From the NCBI GenBank assembly GCA_963678565.1, contig OY782875.1:2480001-2544000 (forward strand): a stretch of 64,000 nucleotides of DNA. Direction: 5' to 3'. The stretch's first letter is position 1. Each line of letters opens with the position of its first letter. Below are positions 52,525 through 60,438 of this stretch, piece by piece. This DNA comes from SKHV01 sp963678565 (GTDB lineage: Bacteria > Bacteroidota > Bacteroidia > Bacteroidales > Prolixibacteraceae). The notes below the pieces were generated by a model. It saw nothing but the letters and a program-made list of their open reading frames with translations. It had not been told where the DNA came from and did no database searches. The translations under genes were made by a program, and so were the position numbers.

Positions 52525-54411
52525 TTACCAGAAATAAGCATATAATGCAGCAATGATCACTACGATCCCGATTGCTCCAATTAAAAAGTTTTTATCTGTC
52601 TTAAATAAGCTTGCATTGAAAGAGTACGCTTTATCATCTTGCTTTTTAGTTTTAACATTGGTATACATTATTACCGATAAGAATGCCAACATAAAACTCA
52701 TCATAAAAATAGAATGGAAACCTAAATTCAATAAATTGAAATCAAATAGGTTGGTTCCCCAAATAAGACCTGCAACAAAAGTTACTCCTGAAGCAACAGC
52801 AAATCCAAGACCTGCTTTATTAAGCGTTTTAGTATCTTTTTCAGATAATTTATCGGCTTCAGTTTTATGAGAATTATCAGTTAACACTAACACAACTGCC
52901 AAAGAAATTAAGAACATACATACATATCCCATACGAATAATGAATGGTTGTTCAGGCATTGCTAATTTCATGATGATACCAGCTGGCAAGGTTGCAATGG
53001 TTGTCCATAAAGCAGCACGATTGGTAGCTCTCTTCCAAAGAAGTCCCATACCAAATACCACAACCACACCAGGATAAATAAATCCGGTATATTCTTGGAT
53101 ATATTGGAATGCTTGATCTAAACCGCCCAACAATGGTTTTGCAGCAAATACAGCTATTACTAATGCAACAAAAGCTGTAATACGACCAATTTTAACCAAT
53201 TGTTTTTCAGAAGCATTTGGATTAATCTGTCCTTTATAAATATCTAAAGTAAAAATGGTAGAAGTAGAGTTTAACATTGAAGCCAATGAAGAAACAACTG
53301 CTGCAACTAATGCCGCAAATGCAACCCCACGAATACCGTTAGGTGCAAAGTTTCTCAACAACCAAGGATATGCTTGGTCGGCCTTTTCAATAGTACCCGA
53401 CAATTCCAACCCACTAGCTAGTTCTGGATGTTGGAACATTACATATGCTGTAATACCAGGAACAATTACGATAATTGGAATTAAAATTTTCAAGAAACCT
53501 GCGAAAATCAATCCTTTTTTAGCTTCCTGTAAGTTTTTAGCTGCTAAACCTTTTTGAATGATATATTGGTTGAATCCCCAGTAACCTAAGTTAGTCAACC
53601 ACATTGCACCAAAAATAACCGCTAAACCAGGTAAATCAGTAAATGGGTCTTTTGTGCCTCCACTTCCATCAGGAATTAAGGTTTTGCCTTTCTCTAGAAT
53701 CATGTTAAAGTGCATATCACCAGGAGTTTCTCTAACTTTATTTAATACAAGCATAAAACCATCAGCAAAGTTCCCATTTGGTCCCGCAACTGCATCTAAA
53801 GCAAAAAAGGCTGTGATTAAACCACCACCAATTAAGAAAACAACTTGAATAACATCTGTCCATGCAACAGCTTTCAAACCTCCATAAATAGAGTATACCC
53901 CTGCAAAGATTAATAACCCTGGAACACCATAAGCCATTGGCACACCAAGAATAGACTCCATCGCCAATGCTCCTAACCATGCTACTGAAGTTAAGTTTAC
54001 AAATACGTAAACCAATAACCAGAAGAATGAAAAGAAGAAACTTACGCCTTTACCATAACGTTCTTTTGCAAACTGCGGCATGGTGTAAATTTTCTTGTCG
54101 ATCATTTGTGGTAATAAATATTTCGCAACAAGAATTAAAGTCACAGCTGCTAATAACTCATAAGCAGCAATACCTAATCCTAAAGCATAACCAGAACCTG
54201 ACATTCCGATAAATTGCTCTGCAGAAATATTGGCAGCAATTAATGAAGCACCAATTGCCCACCATGACAGGGTTCCTCCTGCAAGAAAATAATCTTTTGA
54301 ATCTTCTTCCTTTCCAGCTTTTCCACGTGAAAGAAATAAACCCAGAGATACAATTATCACCGCGTAAACCACGAAAATAATGTAATCAAGTGTAGTAAAT
54401 CCAGCATTCAT
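52525..54411 (-). CDS. sglT: Sodium/sugar symporter of the SSS family, SglT type
   Basis: A 628-residue inner-membrane transporter with about 14 hydrophobic segments. NLGYWGFNQYIIQKGLAAKN and SSLASMLNSTSTIFTLDIYK are very close to my memory of the Vibrio Na+/galactose symporter vSGLT, and the serines of the second hold the sodium site in that protein. It imports a sugar with Na+. It lies between the arabinose genes and the divergent galactose genes, so galactose, arabinose or both are possible. Its start faces the gal operon across a 372-base region that holds three palindromic sites. Confidence 0.9.
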   Translation of the reverse strand: MNAGFTTLDYIIFVVYAVIIVSLGLFLSRGKAGKEEDSKDYFLAGGTLSWWAIGASLIAANISAEQFIGMSGSGYALGLGIAAYELLAAVTLILVAKYLLPQMIDKKIYTMPQFAKERYGKGVSFFFSFFWLLVYVFVNLTSVAWLGALAMESILGVPMAYGVPGLLIFAGVYSIYGGLKAVAWTDVIQVVFLIGGGLITAFFALDAVAGPNGNFADGFMLVLNKVRETPGDMHFNMILEKGKTLIPDGSGGTKDPFTDLPGLAVIFGAMWLTNLGYWGFNQYIIQKGLAAKNLQEAKKGLIFAGFLKILIPIIVIVPGITAYVMFQHPELASGLELSGTIEKADQAYPWLLRNFAPNGIRGVAFAALVAAVVSSLASMLNSTSTIFTLDIYKGQINPNASEKQLVKIGRITAFVALVIAVFAAKPLLGGLDQAFQYIQEYTGFIYPGVVVVFGMGLLWKRATNRAALWTTIATLPAGIIMKLAMPEQPFIIRMGYVCMFLISLAVVLVLTDNSHKTEADKLSEKDTKTLNKAGLGFAVASGVTFVAGLIWGTNLFDFNLLNLGFHSIFMMSFMLAFLSVIMYTNVKTKKQDDKAYSFNASLFKTDKNFLIGAIGIVVIIAALYAYFW

Positions 54412-54534
54412 AAGTAAAATAATTTAATTTGTATTTTTAATATTAGTTTAAAGTTAATTTGATTACTCTAATCAAAAACAGTCACCAAAATAACTGAAAT
54501 AATCCACATACGGAACTGTTCTTTCGCAATAGTA

Positions 54535-54553
54535 AAGTGTAAATATAACACTT
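54535..54553. promoter_or_regulatory. Palindrome AAGTGT-N7-ACACTT upstream of sglT
   Basis: AAGTGT (54535-54540) and ACACTT (54548-54553) form a perfect 6-bp inverted repeat with 7-base spacing. It is 124 bases before the symporter start and could be an operator for its expression. Its arms differ from the two AAAAGTA operators nearer the gal genes, so a different regulator may bind. Confidence 0.4.
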
Positions 54554-54703
54554 AAAGTATTTCCTCCAAAATACATCGACTATTTAGAATTGCTAAAAGT
54601 TAGAGCTATCTATCTTAATAATCTAGTTACTAAAACGTAGCATTTACCTACCGTTACGATAGTTATAATATATATCTGTATTTATTTTTAATCATTTTAA
54701 ATT

Positions 54704-54722
54704 AAAAGTATTTTTTACTTTT
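54704..54722. promoter_or_regulatory. Operator 1, AAAAGTA-N5-TACTTTT
   Basis: A perfect 7-bp inverted repeat with a 5-base spacer (TTTTT). It has the same arms and spacing as the site at 54740. The centres are 36 bases apart, so both would face similar sides of the helix. The likely ligand is one of the two Nudix regulators. Confidence 0.65.
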
Positions 54723-54731
54723 ATTATACAA

Positions 54732-54765
54732 TTTGCTTTAAAAGTAAAAACTACTTTTATTTTTG
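54732..54765 (+). promoter_or_regulatory. gal operon promoter
   Basis: TTTG at 54732-54735 and the exact -7 box TATTTTTG at 54758-54765 are 22 bases apart, longer than 19 but in the range accepted for Bacteroidota. The -7 box is 19 bases before the regulator ATG. Operator 2 lies exactly between and over these elements, so a bound repressor would block RNA polymerase. Confidence 0.55.
54740..54758. promoter_or_regulatory. Operator 2, AAAAGTA-N5-TACTTTT
   Basis: A perfect 7-bp inverted repeat with spacer AAAAC, identical in arms and geometry to operator 1 and placed between the -33 and -7 elements of the gal promoter. Confidence 0.65.
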
Positions 54766-54783
54766 TAGCAATAAAATTATTAA

Positions 54784-55461
54784 ATGTATCAACACGAAGG
54801 TATATTAATTACGGTCGATTGTATTGTTTTCGGATACGAAGACGATCTATTAAAGATTCTTCTTTTCAAACGATGGATCGAACCCTCGAAAGATCAACTT
54901 TCGCTGCTGGGTGGCTGGGTAAATAAAAACGAATCGGTGGATGATGCTTCACGCAGAGTACTACAAACCATTACTGGGCTAGAAAATATTTACATGGAAA
55001 TGGTAGATGTTTTTTCAGAAGTACATCGCGACCCGGGTGGACGCGTAATTAGTATTGCTTATTATGCCTTAATGCCAATTACGGAAGAAAACAAAAAAGT
55101 AGTTGAATCGCATAGTGCCGAATGGTATCCGGTACACGAAATGCCCGAATTAATTTTCGACCACAACCAAATGCTTGAACAAGCGCTTTCTAAGCTTAGA
55201 AGCAATGCTACCACATCATTAATTGGGAAACAATTGCTTCCCAAACGCTTTACTCTTTTACAACTACGAAAACTCTATAATGCTATTTTTCAGGTTGAAT
55301 TTGATCCTGGAAACTTCCGTAAAAAAGTTCTTTCGTTAAAAGTATTAGAACAGTTAGATATAAAAGATACCAGTGAATCGAAAAAAGGTGCCTATTTCTA
55401 TCGTTTTAAAGAGGATGGCTCGAACGACAATAACAATCAAATTTTTAAAGTAGATTATTAA
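54784..55461 (+). CDS. Nudix-domain transcriptional regulator, first gene of the gal operon
   Basis: A 225-residue paralogue of the araR-like protein at 51780. The Nudix fold is followed by a winged helix (LPKRFTLLQLRKLYNAIFQV and FRKKVLSLKVLEQL). The Nudix box is degenerate: G44...E50...R58-V-L-Q-T-I, so catalytic Glu positions are V59, T62 and I63 and the domain is probably a sensor. It is followed after 19 bases by galT and then galK, and two matching operators lie just upstream. I infer that it controls the gal genes and itself, with a galactose-pathway compound as signal. A role in arabinose control cannot be excluded. Confidence 0.82.
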   Translation: MYQHEGILITVDCIVFGYEDDLLKILLFKRWIEPSKDQLSLLGGWVNKNESVDDASRRVLQTITGLENIYMEMVDVFSEVHRDPGGRVISIAYYALMPITEENKKVVESHSAEWYPVHEMPELIFDHNQMLEQALSKLRSNATTSLIGKQLLPKRFTLLQLRKLYNAIFQVEFDPGNFRKKVLSLKVLEQLDIKDTSESKKGAYFYRFKEDGSNDNNNQIFKVDY

Positions 55462-55480
55462 CTATATTATTAAGATAAAA

Positions 55481-56527
55481 ATGAATCAATTTGAATTTAC
55501 TGAACACTCACACCGACGCTACAACCCGTTAAATGGTGAATGGATTTTAGTTTCACCACACCGTACCAAGCGACCTTGGAATGGAAAAGTTGAAAAACTT
55601 AACCAGAAGCGCCGACCTCAATACGACAATACCTGTTACTTGTGTCCAGGGAATGAACGTGCCGGAGGTGTGAAAAATCCTGATTATAAAGATATTTTTG
55701 TTTTCCAAAACGATTTTAGTGCATTGCTACCCGAAGTTCCTGAAGGTGAATATAAGAATGGTGATTTGTTCCTTGCAAAAAGTGAAGCCGGATTTTGTAA
55801 AGTGATCTGCTTCTCCCCTCGTCACGACCTAACTGTGCCTGAAATGGAAGTTTCAGCAATCAAAAAGGTAATTGAGGTTTGGACGAAAGAATACAAAGAA
55901 ATGGCAGCATTAGATTATATCAATCATGTGCAGATCTTCGAAAACAAAGGTGACATCATGGGATGTAGCAATCCTCATCCTCATGGTCAAATTTGGGCTC
56001 AAACTTCAGTTCCAGGCGAACCAGCTAAAGAGTTGGTAATGCAAAAAGAATATTTTGAAAAGCACGGCAAAACGTTGCTAGAGGATTATGTTGCTCAAGA
56101 AATTGAATTGAAAGACCGAATTTTGGTAGAGAATGAACATTTTGTTGCTTTAGTTCCGTTTTGGGCAACTTGGCCCTACGAAGCCATGATCATTAGCAAG
56201 CGTGCAGTTCAAAACCTAACACAACTTACTGACGAAGAGCAATTGGCATTTGCGGAATGTTATAAAAAATTAACGGTAATGTTCGACAACTTATTCGAAA
56301 CATCTTTCCCATATTCTGCAGGAGTTCATCAAGCGCCAACCGATGGTAACGACTATCCTGAAGTTCATTTACACATGCACTTTTATCCACCTTTGTTGCG
56401 TTCGGCAACCGTGAAAAAGTTTATGGTGGGATACGAAATGATGGCCAATCCTCAACGCGATATTACACCAGAGCAAGCTGCTCAAAAATTGCGTGAGCTA
56501 CCAAGTACTCACTACAACCAAGTTTAA
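55481..56527 (+). CDS. galT: Galactose-1-phosphate uridylyltransferase
   Basis: A 348-residue class I GalT. YLCPGN with C52 and C55 begins the zinc site, and NPHPHGQ (164-170) holds the H-P-H motif whose second histidine is uridylylated; a further histidine cluster is VHLHMHFYPP. It swaps UMP between UDP-glucose and galactose 1-phosphate in the Leloir pathway. It lies 19 bases after the Nudix regulator and 18 before galK. Confidence 0.95.
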   Translation: MNQFEFTEHSHRRYNPLNGEWILVSPHRTKRPWNGKVEKLNQKRRPQYDNTCYLCPGNERAGGVKNPDYKDIFVFQNDFSALLPEVPEGEYKNGDLFLAKSEAGFCKVICFSPRHDLTVPEMEVSAIKKVIEVWTKEYKEMAALDYINHVQIFENKGDIMGCSNPHPHGQIWAQTSVPGEPAKELVMQKEYFEKHGKTLLEDYVAQEIELKDRILVENEHFVALVPFWATWPYEAMIISKRAVQNLTQLTDEEQLAFAECYKKLTVMFDNLFETSFPYSAGVHQAPTDGNDYPEVHLHMHFYPPLLRSATVKKFMVGYEMMANPQRDITPEQAAQKLRELPSTHYNQV

Positions 56528-56545
56528 CATTTAAAACAAAATACT

Positions 56546-57835
56546 GTGGCAAGTTTAAGCGAATTAATTAAAAATATAAATGGAGGGAACAATCCTCTTT
56601 TTAAAAAATTATACGGAGAAGAAACTGAAATTTTAAAAGTTCAGGCAGAACGTTATGAAGAACAAATGAAGGAATTCATTAGCGTTTTTGGTCACGAAGA
56701 TTTTGATTTATTCAGCTCACCGGGACGTACCGAAATTGGAGGAAACCATACCGATCATAACCATGGTCGCGTTTTGGCTGGTGCGGTTAATATGGATAAT
56801 ATTGCTGTAGCTGCAAAAAATAACAGCAATACCGTTAGAATTAAGTCGGCAGGTTATCCACAATTCGAAGTTGAATTAGATAATTTTCAACCCGATGAAG
56901 CTGAATTCTATACTTCGAATGCATTGGTGAAAGGAATTGCCGCTTCGATGAAAGAACGCGGATACACCATTGGTGGTTTCGATGCAGTAATTGAAGGTCG
57001 TGTACCAAAAGGTTCTGGCTTAAGTTCTTCTGCTTCTTTTGAAGTTTTGATTGGTGCCATTTTCAGCAACCTTTTCAACGATGGTAAAATGGACGCTGTT
57101 GAAAATGCAATTGTGGGTCAATGGGCCGAAAATGTATATTTCGGAAAGCCTTGTGGCTTAATGGACCAAACAGCTTGTTCGGTGGGTGGCTTAATCACCA
57201 TCGACTTTGAAGATCCTGCTAATCCTATTGTAAAAGAAGTAGATTTCGATTTCACAAAAACAGGCTATGCGTTGGTAATTACCGATGTTGGTGGCGGGCA
57301 TGACGATCCTGCTTCGCAAGAAGAATATGCTTCGTTACCAACCGATATGAAAGCGGTTGCTGCCCAAATGGGTAAAACTGTTTTACGAGAAACAACTTTA
57401 GACGAAGTTGTAAAAGCAATTCCTGCAATACGCGAAAAAGTTGGCGACCGTGCCTTATTACGAGCGATTCACTTTCAAGGCGATAACCAACGTGTTGTGG
57501 ATCAGGTAGAAGCTCTAGAGAACAACGATTTTAGCAAATTCCAACAATTAGTTATCGAGTCGGGGCAAAGTTCATACATGTATAATCAAAACATTTTTGA
57601 CGTAGTTCACCCCAATGAGCAAGTTGTTTCTTTAGGCCTGGCCTTAAGCGAAATGGTTTTAAAAGGTAAAGGAGCTTGGCGTGTTCACGGAGGTGGATTT
57701 GGTGGTACAATTCAAGCTTTTGTTCCTCAGAATTTAGTTGAAGAATATGTAAATACATTAGAGCATGTTTATGGCGAAGGAAAATGTCACAAACTATTCA
57801 TTCGTCCTGAAGGCTCAATTATGTTAAAGTTTTAG
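56546..57835 (+). CDS. galK: Galactokinase
   Basis: A 429-residue GHMP kinase with a GTG start. SSPGRTEIGGNHTDHNHG is the galactokinase signature, GSGLSSSASFEV is the ATP loop and HGGGFGGTIQAF the C-terminal GHMP motif. It makes galactose 1-phosphate for GalT. It is longer than the E. coli enzyme (about 380 residues) because of an N-terminal extension of about 50 residues before the signature. It ends the regulator-galT-galK unit; galM follows after a repeat-bearing gap of 147 bases. Confidence 0.93.
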   Translation: MASLSELIKNINGGNNPLFKKLYGEETEILKVQAERYEEQMKEFISVFGHEDFDLFSSPGRTEIGGNHTDHNHGRVLAGAVNMDNIAVAAKNNSNTVRIKSAGYPQFEVELDNFQPDEAEFYTSNALVKGIAASMKERGYTIGGFDAVIEGRVPKGSGLSSSASFEVLIGAIFSNLFNDGKMDAVENAIVGQWAENVYFGKPCGLMDQTACSVGGLITIDFEDPANPIVKEVDFDFTKTGYALVITDVGGGHDDPASQEEYASLPTDMKAVAAQMGKTVLRETTLDEVVKAIPAIREKVGDRALLRAIHFQGDNQRVVDQVEALENNDFSKFQQLVIESGQSSYMYNQNIFDVVHPNEQVVSLGLALSEMVLKGKGAWRVHGGGFGGTIQAFVPQNLVEEYVNTLEHVYGEGKCHKLFIRPEGSIMLKF

Positions 57836-57855
57836 GATAAGAAATGAAAATTGAT

Positions 57856-57919
57856 TGTCATTATGATCGAAGCGAAGTCGCTTTTACCGCTTAGATTCTT
57901 CGTTTCGCTCAGAATGACA
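57856..57919. repeat. Intergenic inverted repeat between galK and galM
   Basis: TGTCATTATGATCGAAGCGAAG and, inverted, CTTCGTTTCGCTCAGAATGACA match at about 19 of 22 positions, read in two parts, around a spacer. The core TCATTCTGAGCGAAGCGAAGAATCT type is known to me as a dispersed intergenic repeat. It can form a long hairpin and may stop or protect the gal transcript. Confidence 0.7.
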
Positions 57920-57982
57920 TCTTTATCATCATTCAAAATTCAATTCAAAATTTATTATTATTGAATACACGACATAACAAAT

Positions 57983-59002
57983 ATGAATATAGCAGCCGAA
58001 ACATATACATTAAAGAATAACAACAAGGTAGAAATTACTTTTATACCAACTGGTGGAAAAGTAATTTCGATGAAAGTACCGAACGCCTCTGGCGAAATTG
58101 CCGATGTAGTAATTGGGTACGATACGCCTCAACAACATATTGATGGCGATCCCTATTTTGCAGCAATTTGCGGACGTTTTGCCAATCGAATTTCAAAAGG
58201 CCAATGCAAAATTAACGGAAAAGATTATCAATTCGAAACCAACGATGGCCCTAATCACCTACATGGTGGATCTGGTGGTTTCAATACCCGAGTTTTCGAG
58301 GTGGAGCCAATAGAAAAAGAAGGTACAGTTGCAGCATACAAATTATCGTTAGTAAGCGAAGAGGGAGATCAAGGTTATCCGGGCACTTTGAAATTAGAAG
58401 TAATTTATAGTTTGAATGATGCCAATGAATTTGCCATTGAATACAAAGCTACTACGGATAAAACGACCATCATCAACTTAACCAGTCACCCTTATTTCAA
58501 TTTAAATGGAAGTGGCGACACCTTAAACCACGAATTGCAATTGATGGCTGATGCCTTTACTCCTATCAATCCTGAATTACAAACTTGCGATGGCACAATA
58601 TTAGAAGTTGCCGGAACTGCAATGGATTTTACTAAAGCCAAAACCATTAAAGAAGCGGTTACTGCCAACGACGAACAAGTAAAATTGGTCAATGGTTTAG
58701 ATCACAACTTTGTAATTAACAATGGTGGCGACGAATTGGTACTAGCGGCTATTTTTAAAGATCCAGAATCGGGAAGAATTCTTGAAACTTATACCGATCA
58801 ACCTGGAATTCAGGTTTATACCGGAAATCATTTCGATGGAACCGAAACGACCAGAAACGGTGAAAAACTGCCTCAATTTGGAGGAGTAGCATTGGAAACT
58901 CAAATTTTTCCGAACTCACCAAATTGTGAGAACTTCCCAAGTGCAGAATTGAAGCCTGAAGAAGTTTACACGCATCATACTGTTTACAAGTTTAAGTGGT
59001 AG
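57983..59002 (+). CDS. galM: Aldose 1-epimerase (galactose mutarotase)
   Basis: A 339-residue beta-sandwich protein with no signal peptide. CGRFANRISKGQ holds substrate contacts, GPNHLHGGSGGFNTRVF and INLTSHPYFNLNGSG supply the catalytic histidines (His in NHLHGG and SHPY), and the C-terminal ALETQIFPNSPNCENFPS contains the catalytic Glu. It converts beta-D-galactose to the alpha form used by GalK. It is the last gene of the galactose group. Confidence 0.93.
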   Translation: MNIAAETYTLKNNNKVEITFIPTGGKVISMKVPNASGEIADVVIGYDTPQQHIDGDPYFAAICGRFANRISKGQCKINGKDYQFETNDGPNHLHGGSGGFNTRVFEVEPIEKEGTVAAYKLSLVSEEGDQGYPGTLKLEVIYSLNDANEFAIEYKATTDKTTIINLTSHPYFNLNGSGDTLNHELQLMADAFTPINPELQTCDGTILEVAGTAMDFTKAKTIKEAVTANDEQVKLVNGLDHNFVINNGGDELVLAAIFKDPESGRILETYTDQPGIQVYTGNHFDGTETTRNGEKLPQFGGVALETQIFPNSPNCENFPSAELKPEEVYTHHTVYKFKW

Positions 59003-59050
59003 ACAGTTTTGAATTAAATAGATTCTGAATTGAAAATCAGCGTAACTAAA

Positions 59051-59092
59051 CAAGTTCAGAATGACCTATATTTTAGCGTCATCCTGAACTTG
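59051..59092. repeat. Intergenic inverted repeat after galM
   Basis: CAAGTTCAGAATGAC and GTCATCCTGAACTTG pair at 14 of 15 positions around a 12-base spacer. The right arm continues ATTCAGAGTCT, a second intergenic-repeat type (TCATCCTGAACTTG...). It lies 48 bases past the galM stop between convergent genes and may act as a terminator. Confidence 0.7.
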
Positions 59093-59135
59093 ATTCAGAG
59101 TCTTTCTATTCTTACTAAATAAAGACTCAAACCTT

Positions 59136-59561
59136 TTACAAATTCGCCTTAATCTTCTCTATCATTTCAGTATACTCGACATCACTTAAGTAAGTTTGCT
59201 GTGGATTCATTTCAAACACTCCACCAAATTTGTAACCATCTTCGTACTTAGGGGCAATGTGCATATGAACATGTGTTAAGGTATCAGAATACGCACCATA
59301 ATTAATCTTGGTTGGTTGAAAAGCTGCTTGAATTGCCTTCCCCACTTTTGCGACATCGCTCATAAAAGCATTGCGTTGCTCTTCACTTAATTCATGAAAC
59401 TCAATGCCATGATCTTTATAAACAACGTTACAACGACCGGTGTACGACTGCTCTTTAAATAAGAACAATTGCGATACTCCAAGATCACATATTTTAATCA
59501 TTAATTCGTCGAGAATAGGTAATTTCTGACAGTATAAACACTCTGAAATTGGACTTGCCAT
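59136..59561 (-). CDS. HIT-family nucleotide-binding protein
   Basis: A 141-residue protein. HVHMHIAPK near residue 115 is the H-phi-H-phi-H motif whose middle histidine attacks the alpha-phosphate of nucleotides; GRCNVVYKDHGIEFHEL and CLYCQK, a CxxC of the zinc-binding subgroup, precede it. HIT hydrolases act on AMP derivatives such as adenosine 5'-monophosphoramidate or dinucleoside polyphosphates. The gene stands alone and the substrate is unknown. Confidence 0.88.
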   Translation of the reverse strand: MASPISECLYCQKLPILDELMIKICDLGVSQLFLFKEQSYTGRCNVVYKDHGIEFHELSEEQRNAFMSDVAKVGKAIQAAFQPTKINYGAYSDTLTHVHMHIAPKYEDGYKFGGVFEMNPQQTYLSDVEYTEMIEKIKANL

Positions 59562-59776
59562 AATTTTGGTTTTATTGGTTTTTGTTAATTGTTTTTTTAA
59601 AAGTAGAAAGTTTAAGTTGATCGACGACCATTCGTTTCAATAAACTTCAATTCATTAAATTTATTTAAGAAAAAACATTTGAGGATTATTGGCGATTCTG
59701 ACTATTAGAAATTCTGGTTATCAGTTCCCCCGGATTTTTAGACTTCCAAATTTGCCAATTAAGAATTTATTGTCGA

Positions 59777-60199
59777 TTAAATATACTTCTTCGCTTCTCG
59801 AAAAAAGATCGGTTGCAATTCGGGATAGCTTAACTGATCAATCGAAGGGATTGTTTCCAATTCAGTAACTTCTGCGATTTCGAATGGTGGCAAGTTGCCC
59901 AATTTTTCAACATCGGCGTAAAATATTTCTCCAAAAACCTTGTCACCTTTGTATTCCCCCTCATACTGAAGCAAGGACCGAATATTAAATTTTATTGCTC
60001 CCGTTTCCTCATAAAGCTCTCGCTTGGCTCCTTCCAAAGCCGTCTCCCCTTCTTCACGATGCCCGGCAGGCATTTCCCAAGTTATTCTATCGCGATGACG
60101 TACAAACAACCACTTACCATTAGGTCGCTGCGCCATTAAAATCACAAATACGATTTGATCATCATTTACTGTATTCGCTGGTAAAAATTTAATCGACAT
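59777..60199 (-). CDS. Nudix hydrolase
   Basis: A 140-residue protein with an intact Nudix box: G46-x5-E52-x7-R60-E61-L-Y-E64-E65-x-G67 (GHREEGETALEGAKRELYEE). Unlike the two Nudix-type regulators elsewhere in the window, all catalytic glutamates are present, so it should cleave a nucleoside diphosphate linked to another group, with Mg2+. The substrate (mutagenic nucleotide, ADP-sugar or other) is not clear. It is a single gene between HIT and fumarase. Confidence 0.9.
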   Translation of the reverse strand: MSIKFLPANTVNDDQIVFVILMAQRPNGKWLFVRHRDRITWEMPAGHREEGETALEGAKRELYEETGAIKFNIRSLLQYEGEYKGDKVFGEIFYADVEKLGNLPPFEIAEVTELETIPSIDQLSYPELQPIFFREAKKYI

Positions 60200-60383
60200 A
60201 GTTCTAATATTTACCCGAACATACGAAAATCAAGAAAGCTGTACAAAGTACTCAGCTGCCAAAATTACATGGTCATTGCGCTTGTAGAAATGACTATAAT
60301 ATTACTAACAGTACTTTGTTGTAACTGGTTTCATCAGGTGGTCACTGAGTTGATCAAAGTGCTCATTCCATATTAAAAAGAAC

Positions 60384-60419
60384 AAAAAGCCTGAATTCTT
60401 AAAAGAATTCAGGCTTTTT
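60384..60419 (-). terminator. Rho-independent terminator after fumarase
   Basis: AAAAAGCCTGAATTCTT and AAGAATTCAGGCTTTTT are a perfect 17-bp inverted repeat around a 2-base centre. It lies 19 bases past the fumarase stop on the minus strand. Confidence 0.9.
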
Positions 60420-60438
60420 ATTTCAATGCTATTGGGTT

